From Daejeonella rubra (GTDB lineage: Bacteria; Bacteroidota; Bacteroidia; Sphingobacteriales; Sphingobacteriaceae), in contig NZ_FNHH01000006.1 in the NCBI RefSeq assembly GCF_900103545.1, positions 1-64,000 on the forward strand: 64,000 bases of DNA, given 5' to 3'. Within the stretch, counting starts at the first letter, position 1. Each line of letters starts with the position of its first letter. The translations under genes and the position numbers were made by a program. Positions 52,959 through 62,639 of the stretch are shown here, piece by piece. Under the pieces are notes generated by a model. It was not told the DNA's origin. It saw only the letters and a list, made by a program, of their open reading frames with translations, and did not search any database.

Positions 52959-54410
52959 TTATAGATCCCACCATAATTTGGTAGTTCTTGCAACCCCTGC
53001 AGGAACATTTGTACCGTTTTTACTTCGTTCTCCTAAAGGATAATCGAGTCTTCTGAGGAAAGATGTAAGCACTGCATTTTGCGGCAAAGTGAAGTCTTTA
53101 TACTTGAAATCATATCTGCGTGCATCATTGAATGCTTCAGGGTTTAAGTAGGTAGCTACATACTTTTCCTTGAAAATGAGATCCATAGTTAGGTTAGTAA
53201 AGCCAACAGCTACTCTTGGATCAGCCAGATAAGCATCACGCTCAGCTGTTGGAACCAATAATTTATCCATATTCGCTCGGATACCAGCTAAATATGCTGT
53301 ATAAGCTCTTTGGCGATCAGATGTGAATGCAGCTTCAGCTTCTATGAATTTAAGCTCGGCATAAGTTACAATTAACAGGGGCGAGGTATCGCTTGTCCAT
53401 GGTGAGTTGAAAGAAATATAGTTCTCATCCTTGGTTGTATTGTTGAAGGTTCCATTGATTCTGTTACCAGCGCCATTTACTGTACCTATATAAGCCGGGT
53501 AGGTAGGGTTTCCAGGAACTACAGTTACATCTGTGATTTTCTTGATCCTTGGATCAAAAAGACCATAGGTTTTTCCGTTCAGGTGATCAACAAATTGTTC
53601 TGATAACCATCCGCCAAGACTTAAGGCAGCATTATTTCTGGAAACAGTTGCCCAGTTATTCCGCAATACAAATGTTGCCATTCCTGCATCATCTGAATTG
53701 GAAGTATACGAATTTCCTAAAGCGGTTAAGACAGAAGCAGCATTATAGGTGGTAGTCTTACTCGTTTTAATAAGAAGACGAGCTTTTAATGCATAGGCAG
53801 TTTTTAACCATTTTGCACGGTCACCAGCATGAATCAGATCACTTGCAGCAGTTAATTTAATGGTTGCTGTGGTTTTTGCAAGTTCAGTGATGGCTTCATC
53901 GATAAGAGTCATAGTTGCAGTATGCACAGCCTGATCGGTATCGTATTTAGGCGTGAAATTGCTTGGGTTGAAGGCTTCAGAATATGGAGCAGCTCCCCAA
54001 AGGTTATTAACCATCATCAGGTTATAAGCCAGAAGAACATTTGAAACACCCAAATATTCGCTTGAACTCTGTTTGATAGCCAGCTTCTTCATTTCATTGA
54101 CATCAGCCATTGCAAAATAAAGGGCATCCCACATACCTGTATAATCTATGGTTTCATAGATATCGCTGGCTGCGGCTGCTGTTGGATTTGCAGTGTACTG
54201 AACATAGGAAGCAGTATTACTTCCAACTGTAAACGTATTTAATCCGGCTTTGGCTGTTGAAGTTGCCAGAAGAGCCGGAAGTGTAGCTACCGTTACCTGG
54301 TTAGGATTGGTGCTAAGCTCATCAAAATAATCTTTGCCGCAGCCCTGTAAGGCTAATGCAGTACCGGCAACTATGATCAGGGAGTATTTATATATTTTAT
54401 GCATTATCAT
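52959..54410 (-). CDS. SusD/RagB family lipoprotein (SusD-like_2 type)
   Basis: This 483-residue outer-membrane lipoprotein has a signal peptide ending in LQGCGKDYFDELSTNPNQVT. The lipobox Cys is at 24 from the first ATG, and the ATG at 54404 is an alternative start. DELSTNPN after the lipid anchor is typical of the SusD-like_2 subfamily. Helical repeats follow (TAYALKARLLIKTSKTT), then TYAELKFIEAEAAF and LIFKEKYVATYLNPEAFNDAR. It follows its SusC by five bases. Substrate class is uncertain and could be a peptide or a glycan. Confidence 0.94.
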   Translation of the reverse strand: MIMHKIYKYSLIIVAGTALALQGCGKDYFDELSTNPNQVTVATLPALLATSTAKAGLNTFTVGSNTASYVQYTANPTAAAASDIYETIDYTGMWDALYFAMADVNEMKKLAIKQSSSEYLGVSNVLLAYNLMMVNNLWGAAPYSEAFNPSNFTPKYDTDQAVHTATMTLIDEAITELAKTTATIKLTAASDLIHAGDRAKWLKTAYALKARLLIKTSKTTTYNAASVLTALGNSYTSNSDDAGMATFVLRNNWATVSRNNAALSLGGWLSEQFVDHLNGKTYGLFDPRIKKITDVTVVPGNPTYPAYIGTVNGAGNRINGTFNNTTKDENYISFNSPWTSDTSPLLIVTYAELKFIEAEAAFTSDRQRAYTAYLAGIRANMDKLLVPTAERDAYLADPRVAVGFTNLTMDLIFKEKYVATYLNPEAFNDARRYDFKYKDFTLPQNAVLTSFLRRLDYPLGERSKNGTNVPAGVARTTKLWWDL

Positions 54411-54415
54411 GATCT

Positions 54416-57400
54416 TTAAAATCCAACATTAAGTGTAAATAAAAATGTTCTTGCGGCCGGGTAGGTCATACCTGCAGAACCGTCCACATTACTTCCGCTA
54501 TCTGCAGATAATGATTCTGGATCCAATCCATAATAATCAGTACGCAGGAAGAGGTTATTACCTGTGATAGATATATTCGCATTACGAATAGTCTTTGCAG
54601 GCAACCATTTTGATGGTAATGAATAAGAAAGACTTGCAGAACGTAAACGTATCCATGATGCATCCTGAACAAATGGTTCAGAAAGTGATCTATGGTATAG
54701 TCTGTAATATCCTTCACCATAATTTACACCATCAGGGCCTACTCTCTGATCTAACCAAACTGATTTAGTATTGGCTGATCCATCAGCAAGGTTTCCAGGG
54801 AAAGTGTAGAATGATCTTCTATTTGCAGTATAATCTGCAATACCAAATGCTGAGTTAAAGTTTTCCAATCTGTTGAACTTTTCAAAACCCCAACGAGCAT
54901 CAATAAGTGTAGATAAGGTCAATTTCTTGTAAGTAAAGTTATTTGAGAATCCACCGATCCAGTCAGGTTGTGAATTACCTAATAATTTTTGCTTGGTTAG
55001 AGAAGAAATTGGGAATCCATTAGCACCGATCAATAATGGTTTTGATTTATCAGTGACCATTGGATCTTCTACACTGCTGCCATAATAGCGCAGGTAGTAA
55101 GAACCATAGATATTACCATAAGGTTGTCCGGGAATGATTTTAAAAGTTACAGGTGAGTTAATATAACCACCAGTTCCTGATCCATAAACGATCTCGCTTA
55201 AACCTTCTTTAAGGCTTATGACCTTATTCCTGTTAGCAGAAAAGTTTAAAGATGCATCCCATGTAAAATCTTTGGTTTTGATTGGAGTACCTCCCAAAAC
55301 AAGCTCAATTCCCTTATTACGTATTGTTCCTGCATTGATTGAAGCAGTTACGAATCCGGTTGCTGAAGATACTTGAGCTCTTGTGATCTGATCCTTACTT
55401 AATGAATAATAATAAGTGAAGTCAAAACTTAAACGGTTCTTAAGAAATGCCATTTCAAGTCCTGCTTCATAGGTATCAGTAAACTCAGGTCTTAAATTCA
55501 GATCACCCAGGTTAGACGCGATAGTAAGTCCGGTTGATCCTGTAGGTAAGCCTGTGTAGTTTGAGAAACCAGTCGATGTAGAGTAAGGAGAAGCATCTTT
55601 ACCAATTTGAGCATAAGATAACCTCAATTTACTTTGTCCGATGAAAGCTGGCAACTTCATGTTGTCAGAAAACACATAACTTAAACTTGCAGAAGGGTAG
55701 AAGAATGATCTGTTATCTGCAGAAAGTGTAGATGTGATATCATTACGGCCTGTTAATGTTAAGAATAAGTAGTTTTTATAGTCAAAAGTAGCTTCACCAA
55801 AGAAACCGTTTGAACGATATTCATTCATTCCCTGTGATACAGCAAGAGTTTTTGCGTTTACAAGTCTGAAATCATTGTAGATACTTAGAACACTTCCTAA
55901 AACACCATTGTCTTTAGTACTTCTGTCATAAAGTTCATAACCCAAACGCAGTGTTCCACTGATATCTTTTGTGATCTGTTTGGTTGCAGTTGCAAGGAAT
56001 GTAGAGTTAATTGCTCTGTATGTTGTCAGATATTCTCCAACAAAACCATCAGCATTATCATATACAGCCTCACCCGGAAGACCTAATCTTCCCGGAGCAG
56101 TACGTTTACGGCTGTCGGTATAAGTATCAACACCAACACGGTAGTTGAAATTTAACCAGCTGGTTGGAGCGTAACCCACATTCGCACCAGCGATATAACG
56201 GTTAACATTATCCTTTAATCTGTTTGTAGCAGCACCAAAAATAGGGTTATTGGTTCCTCTGTATTTTTGAGTGCCATTTTCGTTGATATAATCTCTAACA
56301 TCCCAACGACCTGAATAATACGTTAAACTCTCACCATAACGGTCGGCATCATAACGATAACCTCCGGAATTGTTAAAGCTCATATTTACACCTGCAACAA
56401 TTTTCGGACTGATCTTGATGTCAGTATTTAACCTTGCTGATAAGTTTTGATAATCAGTGAATGGTAACATACCATCATGATTGAACTGAGATACTGAAGA
56501 AAAGAATTTAACTACATCTGAACCACCGGCAACAGAAACAGTGTTTCTTAACTGGCTGCCTGTATCAAATGCGTTTTTGTAATTTTCATATATGAAATCA
56601 GGATGGGTTGGGTCAATTACTTTTGCTTCAGCAATTGTTGGTCCCCATGCTGGTCCCAGGCCTATTGGTGTATAAACCCCAAGGATACCCGCTGTATATT
56701 CTTTTTGAATGGCTGGTGTTTTATTAACGTTTTCGAAACCGTAAGTGCTTGTGAAGTTTGTTCTTACTCCTGCGCCTTTACCTTTTCTTGTCGTGATTAA
56801 AACAACACCATTTGATCCTCTAAGACCATATAAAGCTGTTGCAGCACCACCTTTTAGAATATTGATCGTTTCAATATCATCCGGATTTATGTCCGATGCT
56901 CTGTTTCCCACAGAACGTACGTTTGCACCTGATCCAGATCCTTGAGTAGAGGTTGAGTTGTCAATTTGTATACCATCAATTACATACAAAGGATCATTTG
57001 AAGCAGATGCATCAATTGAGTTTATACCTCTGATGCGGATATTTGCTCCCTGACCGGGACCACCACCTACACTGGAAATGGTTGCACCTGCAACTTTACC
57101 CTGCAATGCGTTTAGAATGTTTGGCTGACGATTAATATTCAGTTCTTCAGCTTTTACACCCTGAGCAGCATATCCTAATGATTTCTGCTGACGGGAAATA
57201 CCTAATCCTGTAGTTACTATAACTTCTTCCAGTTGTTTACTATCAGTATTCATCGCAACATTGATTGTACTTTGTGTACCTACACGAATCTCCTGTATGG
57301 AGAAACCAATGAATGTAAATACCAGAGTAGCATCATTGTTAGGTACCTGGATGCGGTAATTACCATTTGGGTCTGTTGTAGCCCCGGTACTTGTACCTTT

Positions 57401-57541
57401 TACTCTAACGCTTACTCCCGGAAGTGTACTTCCGTCTTCTGCGATGGTAACTTTGCCATTTATTTCTCTAACCTGGGCGCTTGCGCTTAAAGTCAGAAAT
57501 AATAAAATGGGCAGAAAAAAGAGGGTATAGATTTTTTTCAT
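54416..57541 (-). CDS. SusC/RagA family TonB-linked outer-membrane transporter
   Basis: This 1041-residue TonB-dependent transporter has a signal peptide, a carboxypeptidase-regulatory-like domain (about 26-90; VRVKGTSTGATTDPNGNYRI) and the linker EVIVTTGLGISRQQKSLGYA. The plug follows with RIRGINS-type, YVIDGIQ and GGAATALYGLRGSNGVVLITT motifs, then the barrel. The ISRQQKSLGYA linker differs from that of the first SusC (GYGTQRRSDL), so the two systems belong to different subgroups. It is the first gene of a two-gene unit ended by a terminator, and no sigma or AraC regulator is adjacent. Confidence 0.96.
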   Translation of the reverse strand: MKKIYTLFFLPILLFLTLSASAQVREINGKVTIAEDGSTLPGVSVRVKGTSTGATTDPNGNYRIQVPNNDATLVFTFIGFSIQEIRVGTQSTINVAMNTDSKQLEEVIVTTGLGISRQQKSLGYAAQGVKAEELNINRQPNILNALQGKVAGATISSVGGGPGQGANIRIRGINSIDASASNDPLYVIDGIQIDNSTSTQGSGSGANVRSVGNRASDINPDDIETINILKGGAATALYGLRGSNGVVLITTRKGKGAGVRTNFTSTYGFENVNKTPAIQKEYTAGILGVYTPIGLGPAWGPTIAEAKVIDPTHPDFIYENYKNAFDTGSQLRNTVSVAGGSDVVKFFSSVSQFNHDGMLPFTDYQNLSARLNTDIKISPKIVAGVNMSFNNSGGYRYDADRYGESLTYYSGRWDVRDYINENGTQKYRGTNNPIFGAATNRLKDNVNRYIAGANVGYAPTSWLNFNYRVGVDTYTDSRKRTAPGRLGLPGEAVYDNADGFVGEYLTTYRAINSTFLATATKQITKDISGTLRLGYELYDRSTKDNGVLGSVLSIYNDFRLVNAKTLAVSQGMNEYRSNGFFGEATFDYKNYLFLTLTGRNDITSTLSADNRSFFYPSASLSYVFSDNMKLPAFIGQSKLRLSYAQIGKDASPYSTSTGFSNYTGLPTGSTGLTIASNLGDLNLRPEFTDTYEAGLEMAFLKNRLSFDFTYYYSLSKDQITRAQVSSATGFVTASINAGTIRNKGIELVLGGTPIKTKDFTWDASLNFSANRNKVISLKEGLSEIVYGSGTGGYINSPVTFKIIPGQPYGNIYGSYYLRYYGSSVEDPMVTDKSKPLLIGANGFPISSLTKQKLLGNSQPDWIGGFSNNFTYKKLTLSTLIDARWGFEKFNRLENFNSAFGIADYTANRRSFYTFPGNLADGSANTKSVWLDQRVGPDGVNYGEGYYRLYHRSLSEPFVQDASWIRLRSASLSYSLPSKWLPAKTIRNANISITGNNLFLRTDYYGLDPESLSADSGSNVDGSAGMTYPAARTFLFTLNVGF

Positions 57542-57805
57542 AAAAACACGATTAAATTGTGAATAATTGGGAAAATTATGAAAAAATAATAGGGAAATGA
57601 AAATTAATCCCTAATTCATTGAATTAAGCAGATGGATTCAGGGGTTTCAAATGAAATTTTGAATTATTAGTGCAAATACCCGGATTATGTATTTGTTGAA
57701 TATTATGGCTTGCTTTTCTGAGCATTCTCAATAAATTCTTCTACAGGTCTGATATGATGATCATAATTTAGATCTTCTATTCCTGATTAATTTACTGATG
57801 ATAAA

Positions 57806-58096
57806 TTATCGAATATATTCACGATCCTCATCGCTTAGATGATCCTTCTTATCGGTATTGGGTTCAATATACTCATCTTCATTATTTTCAATGTAATTTT
57901 TGACCATTGGTTTTTTCCCTGGCCTTCCTGCCATAAATCCAACGATAAGACCCAGACCAAACATGAATCCGAGAACTGCTAGTTTTGGAATTTTCGCATC
58001 TCCGAAAATCCAGAAATGGATTTCGTCAGTATTGTTCATCAGGATTATTGTTACCAGTACAGAAATGACAATTATAGATATTGTTTTAAATGACAT
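57806..58096 (-). CDS. LapA-like (DUF1049) small membrane protein
   Basis: This 96-residue protein has two membrane helices at about 5-21 and 38-57, joined by a short NNTDEIHFWIFGDAKIPKL turn. A charged, acidic cytoplasmic tail follows. This is the layout of lipopolysaccharide assembly protein A (LapA, formerly YciS) and DUF1049 proteins. In E. coli LapA helps control LPS synthesis together with LapB, but no lapB gene is adjacent here. It stands alone between the second SusC and the large propeller protein. Confidence 0.78.
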   Translation of the reverse strand: MSFKTISIIVISVLVTIILMNNTDEIHFWIFGDAKIPKLAVLGFMFGLGLIVGFMAGRPGKKPMVKNYIENNEDEYIEPNTDKKDHLSDEDREYIR

Positions 58097-58243
58097 AGAG
58101 TTTAAGGCTTAGCTGTTCGAATATCGGATTTTGAACCCATAAAATTGCAAATATTTAAATCCATGGATTATTTGTATCTCAAATTGATCATTTAGCAGAA
58201 AAACTTATGCTGAAAGTCCATGCTTTATATAAATTTACTCATT

Positions 58244-61087
58244 TCAATAATTGTAAGTAAAGCCGATTTCAAAAATTGGTTTATTGTTTCGAAGCTCATT
58301 CGAAAAGATCAGTTTTCCTGCCAGATCAAAATCCGGAAGGAAAAATCTCATTAGATTCATATCAGCACTTAATTCCAATCCGAAAGTACGGGGTTGAAAT
58401 GCCGCCCCTTTACCAATATTCTCAAAGTCTGCGAATAACCCTCCCTTGATTCTTTTGATGTAAGCTAAAGGGCCGATCTCTGCATCAGGATAAAATAGCG
58501 GAAAGCGATAATCAATTAGCAGTGTATTTCTAAGGCTGGCAGTTGGTCTTAAATTGTTATAACCGCTGATCTTTGGGATCTCAATATTGAATTCATAGGC
58601 TCCGTTGCTTTCCTGATAGTTAAAGCTTGTCTGAAAGGAATGATTGCTAAACAGACCGGGTGCGAAAAGTGTACTTCTGAATGCGAGCAAAGTTCCATTT
58701 AGTTGATTTTCAAAAGGCAAATGAAAATAAGATATTGAAAAATTTTGTCCCCATCTCGGTGCAAGGTCACGAAGGCTTCGTTGGGTATTTCTGCTGAAAT
58801 ATGCTGTATATTTCATTGGAAATTCCAGGTTTTCGATGAAATTACCGGGCTTATTTTGAATTTCATAGCGTGAAGTATAACTGCTGGAGCTCAAAAAACC
58901 CATATTGTACGTTTTGTTTAGTTTATTGAATGTGAAAGGTACACTCACCTCCATTTCGGTGAAATTTTCCCGCCAATTAACAGGGACAAGACTATTGTTT
59001 TGACGAACATTAACCTGTCGGGCACGATTGATATATCTCAGGTCAAAAATGGGGTAGAATCGCTTGTAGGTAATGCCTGCCAGATACTCACTTCTTTTCA
59101 GACCTGAATTAAACTGGTAGCCCGTATAAAGATCCAGTGTATTTAGCTTGTTGTTAGATCTGAGCTTCAGGCCAATATTCAGTTCATTATTCTGATCATT
59201 TTCCTCTGCAATTGGTGAAACACTATGGAAATAGAAGAGATTTTTAATTTCTTTGAATGGTTTACTGCTGTATTTATTATTTGGAATATTATCCAGTATT
59301 GTAGAATTAGCCTCCTGCTCAACCAAAGGGGCAGCATAGTCAATGAAGTTATTTTTTGAATTAAAAGAACTGCTGCTTGTTTTTGGCTCATAGGTGACTG
59401 AAGCAATATCATATCCCGTTACCTGATAATTATTAAAGATAACAGTATTGCTTTCGGAATGATAGGAGGGGTTTGAAGCTCCGAAACTCACATTTGTGAG
59501 CGCTTTGGCTTCAGAAGAACCTTTGGCGATATAGTAAATATTGTTAATGCCGTTGTAATGGGCTCTGAATAGCACACTATTGCCTGCATAAACAGGCCGA
59601 CTGATTTGCTGCAAGGCAAATGGCATTAATATTACGGTGCTTCCATCAGCGGCATTGAATTCTATCAGTGATGAACCATCTTTACTCGTGACTACACAAA
59701 TGATTTTGTCTCCTGAATCGTTGTAGGACGGTGCTTGTAAGGTTTGTCCTGATTTAGTGAGATATTCTTTCAGTTCCGTGCCGGTTTCTGAGTCCAGCTC
59801 TACCAGGAGGTTCCTGTTATCTTCTCTGACCTTAACCGCTACTATTTTTTTTCCATCCGCGGATAATGCTGGCGAGAATAGTCGGCTTTTATTTGTAATT
59901 TGCTTGTAAACCCCACTTTTAATATCGTAGGTATTGATGACATTGAATGATCTTTTAAAATAGCGAACGTCAAATCTCAATTCATCCCAAACTAGTTTAC
60001 CAGCGGCATATTTAAAATTCGGCTCAGTTTGAAAACCGATCTTTTTTAGAGTTTTTTCATTTCCCGACTCGTCGATCAAAATAAGGCTTGGGGTATTGTT
60101 CAGACTATGCTTTAGGACGATGGTTTTGTTAGAAAAAATCCTGACCGGGAATAAATAGTCGGCAGGTAATTCGTCCTTCCTTTTATTCAATTTTGGATAT
60201 TCTGATGGCCGGACCAGATTAGCCTGATTTTGCCATAATTGCTTCAATTCTGTGATGGTTGAATCGTGAAGAGTCCTGCTGCTCATTCCTGTGAATTTTT
60301 TTATTGAATTGCTCAGGTTATAAGGGCGAACCGGGTTCCTGGAAATACGACTCATGATGCTGTCCATAATGCCCTTCCCGAAATCTCTTCGAAGCTTGGT
60401 AGTCATGAAATATCCTAACTGATAATAACCGGGTGTCCGGTCTTTAAAAGAACCCAGGTAATTTTTAGAATAGGAGTAGGTTTTGTTACTTAGTGTATTT
60501 GTTCTAAAAATTAACTCCCATTCAGGAAGCCTTCCGCGACCTGCATGACTGAGTGCTGTTTCAATGCCAACAGCATCCCCTTCGAAGAACCATGGAGGTA
60601 GTGAGATACCGAAAATTGCTAATGCTAATTCCTCAAAAAAAGGAGCCTTTAGTCCGGGAGTTAATTTGTCAAACTGTACTACATGCCGGAGCTCATGAAC
60701 TGCCAGACTATTCAGCCAGTCCTGAAAGTCGAGATTCTGGGGTGGGGTAGTATAGAACTCTGAACGGCGTGGTGCAAGCTGGACAAAGCCATTGGATATG
60801 ACAGACTGGTTCTGCAAAATGATCGAAATTTTTCGTGGGGTTTTGTTCAAAGATTTGCTTACTCCATTGATAATATGCTCCAGCGTATTTGCCATTCTCC
60901 GGGCTTCATCAGACAGCACAGTAGGGTAGATGATCTGAAAATTGGATGTGTTTATTTGTTCCCACTTTACACCAGGAGGGTTCTGCTCATTGCTGAAAAA
61001 CTGCGAAAAACTGTATAGTGAATTAAAGCATAATATTATAGTACTTAAAATACTGATAAATAAATACTTATGATTGTTATTATTCAT
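58244..61087 (-). CDS. Exported metallopeptidase-like protein with propeller and outer-membrane barrel
   Basis: This 947-residue protein has a signal peptide (to about residue 29). An N-terminal domain carries HELRHVVQF (131-139) with a further Glu in PPWFFEGDA at about 169, the HExxH plus distant Glu pattern of gluzincin (peptidase MA-like) enzymes. A central WD40/TolB-like propeller (about 290-600) has LSADGKKIVAVKV and YNDSGDKIICVVTS units. The last 300 residues are strand-rich, like an outer-membrane beta-barrel, and end in an aromatic (FTYNY). I do not recognise a named family for the whole architecture. Proteolysis at the outer membrane is a plausible but untested role. Confidence 0.75.
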   Translation of the reverse strand: MNNNNHKYLFISILSTIILCFNSLYSFSQFFSNEQNPPGVKWEQINTSNFQIIYPTVLSDEARRMANTLEHIINGVSKSLNKTPRKISIILQNQSVISNGFVQLAPRRSEFYTTPPQNLDFQDWLNSLAVHELRHVVQFDKLTPGLKAPFFEELALAIFGISLPPWFFEGDAVGIETALSHAGRGRLPEWELIFRTNTLSNKTYSYSKNYLGSFKDRTPGYYQLGYFMTTKLRRDFGKGIMDSIMSRISRNPVRPYNLSNSIKKFTGMSSRTLHDSTITELKQLWQNQANLVRPSEYPKLNKRKDELPADYLFPVRIFSNKTIVLKHSLNNTPSLILIDESGNEKTLKKIGFQTEPNFKYAAGKLVWDELRFDVRYFKRSFNVINTYDIKSGVYKQITNKSRLFSPALSADGKKIVAVKVREDNRNLLVELDSETGTELKEYLTKSGQTLQAPSYNDSGDKIICVVTSKDGSSLIEFNAADGSTVILMPFALQQISRPVYAGNSVLFRAHYNGINNIYYIAKGSSEAKALTNVSFGASNPSYHSESNTVIFNNYQVTGYDIASVTYEPKTSSSSFNSKNNFIDYAAPLVEQEANSTILDNIPNNKYSSKPFKEIKNLFYFHSVSPIAEENDQNNELNIGLKLRSNNKLNTLDLYTGYQFNSGLKRSEYLAGITYKRFYPIFDLRYINRARQVNVRQNNSLVPVNWRENFTEMEVSVPFTFNKLNKTYNMGFLSSSSYTSRYEIQNKPGNFIENLEFPMKYTAYFSRNTQRSLRDLAPRWGQNFSISYFHLPFENQLNGTLLAFRSTLFAPGLFSNHSFQTSFNYQESNGAYEFNIEIPKISGYNNLRPTASLRNTLLIDYRFPLFYPDAEIGPLAYIKRIKGGLFADFENIGKGAAFQPRTFGLELSADMNLMRFFLPDFDLAGKLIFSNELRNNKPIFEIGFTYNY

Positions 61088-61736
61088 ATTAAAAATAGTT
61101 TGCTAAAATATTTAGTCTGGCAGCTTTTTGTTTGAAATTTTTATATAAACTCAATATTTATATTATCAATATAAATAATTGATTATTAATTATTTATATA
61201 TTTTATTTAATTCAATTAAATTCAAATAAAATGATTTTAATTAGTCGAAAATGCAGATTTTCTTATAGTTTTTAACCGTAACTAAAAAACTTGTTTGATG
61301 AAGCCTTTTCTACACTAAGCTATTTCATTTTTATGAATGTACGATAATTAGGGTACACCTTGTTAACAATAAACACGGGCAGGTTTATTTTATACCGGAG
61401 AGAAATGTCTATTCTGTTTTTTATGCATGGATCATTGAATTAATCAATAAAACCGGAGTATCTAAGTCCGATGTTTTTTTAGCCTTTTACTTCCACTATA
61501 CTCGTCCGTATTTTAAATAAACGGATATCTTAAATGAAAGTTTAGGCTCTGCAATTTTTATTGAGATCCAGGGGTCTGAGTTCTTCCCATTTCAAAAAAG
61601 AGAGTGATGTTCTTCTGTTATAAAAAGTGATGATTCTAACAAGTGTATTTTACTGCTTCAAGATATTTTATTGTTTGGAAAAACACAGCTGAATTTTGGA
61701 TACTTAGTGTATAAAACTTCTCCCCTACCCGATGGG
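61088..61736. other. 649-bp intergenic region with a possible decayed gene
   Basis: The left third is very AT-rich and could hold the promoter of the gene at 58244-61087. The right part contains a coding-looking but interrupted plus-strand frame (see the pseudogene entry). No RNA gene was recognised. Confidence 0.5.
61302..61604 (+). pseudogene. Possible decayed gene, family unknown
   Basis: One plus-strand frame is open for 72 codons (61302-61517) and, after a single TAA, for another 28 codons up to a TGA at 61605. It has no usable start codon. The predicted residues look protein-like (for example VYFIPERNVYSVFYAWIIEL and SAIFIEIQGSEFFPF), not AT-rich noise. The same frame stays open past 61608. 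I recognise no family, and it may be a remnant of a lost gene or chance. Confidence 0.35.
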
Positions 61737-62633
61737 TTATTTGGATATTTTTTTTCTTTTCATGTTCTTTATATAAGGAAACATAAAGATCGTGCTAAGA
61801 ATTACCAGGGCTCCGGCATAGAATCCGATCGTCATTTGTTCCCTCTTTCCAAAGAAAAGAAAGGCCAGAATTATCCCGTAAACAGGTTCAAGATTTGTAA
61901 TCAGTGCAACTCTGAATGCTGATAATTCTTTCATAACTGCCACTCCAGACACGTATGCAACCGAGGTGCAAACCGTTCCAAGGATGAATAAAAAGGCCAG
62001 ATCTGTAGGATTGAGGCTCACAGGAGCCTTGAAACCCTCTGAAATTAATAAATAGACAGAAACCCACACCCATGCCCCGATTAGCTCATAGAAGCTTATA
62101 ATGGCTGCAGGGCGATTCTGAATTTGCTTGGAATTTATAATAGAGAAAATGCTAGCACAAAAAGCACTTAAAAGCCCGCAAATTATTCCGACTGAATACC
62201 TGGATTCAAATTTAAATATCATGTAAATGCCAGAGATTATTAGAAGTCCTGTTAAGATCTCCAGTTTAGAAATCCGTTGTTTTTTTAGAATTGGTTCTAA
62301 AATAGCAGTAAATAAAGTAAGGGAGGAAAGGCTGACCAGGGCCACAGATACAGTGGAAGATTTGATCGATTGAAAGAACAATATCCAATGGAGTGCTACG
62401 ATAGCTCCTGTAAAAAAGAGTTTTAAAAAGGTCTCCTTTGAAACGCTGATCGGTATTTTTTTATATACGAAATAAGCATACAAACTGACGAATGCAATGA
62501 GAACCCTGTACCAGACAAGGTATGTAGCATCAATAGAAATCAATGCACCGAGGATGCCCGTAAACCCCCAGATAAAGACGGTTATGTGTAAGATGACAAG
62601 GTTCCGGCTGACAGGGCTTTTAGAAGAAGGCAT
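61737..62633 (-). CDS. DMT family transporter (EamA)
   Basis: This 298-residue inner-membrane protein has ten predicted helices formed by two EamA repeats (about 10-140 and 150-285). The repeats carry features such as HITVFIWGFTGILGALI, YRVLIAFVSLYAYF, SFYELIGAWVWVSVYL and ITNLEPVYGIILAFLFFGKRE. EamA proteins export amino acids, nucleotides or other small metabolites, and the substrate here is not predictable. It follows the LptF/LptG gene by six bases and is probably co-transcribed with it. Confidence 0.93.
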   Translation of the reverse strand: MPSSKSPVSRNLVILHITVFIWGFTGILGALISIDATYLVWYRVLIAFVSLYAYFVYKKIPISVSKETFLKLFFTGAIVALHWILFFQSIKSSTVSVALVSLSSLTLFTAILEPILKKQRISKLEILTGLLIISGIYMIFKFESRYSVGIICGLLSAFCASIFSIINSKQIQNRPAAIISFYELIGAWVWVSVYLLISEGFKAPVSLNPTDLAFLFILGTVCTSVAYVSGVAVMKELSAFRVALITNLEPVYGIILAFLFFGKREQMTIGFYAGALVILSTIFMFPYIKNMKRKKISK

Positions 62634-62639
62634 GAAGAA

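Noticed and set aside
57706..57786. 27-codon minus-strand open stretch with protein-like residues (EDLNYDHHIRPVEEF)
   Set aside because: It is too short to be significant, has no start codon and is out of frame with the LapA-like gene.
61671..61922. 83-codon plus-strand frame from a TTG
   Set aside because: Most of it is antisense to the EamA transporter. Only the upstream part of the same frame is discussed, as a possible decayed gene.
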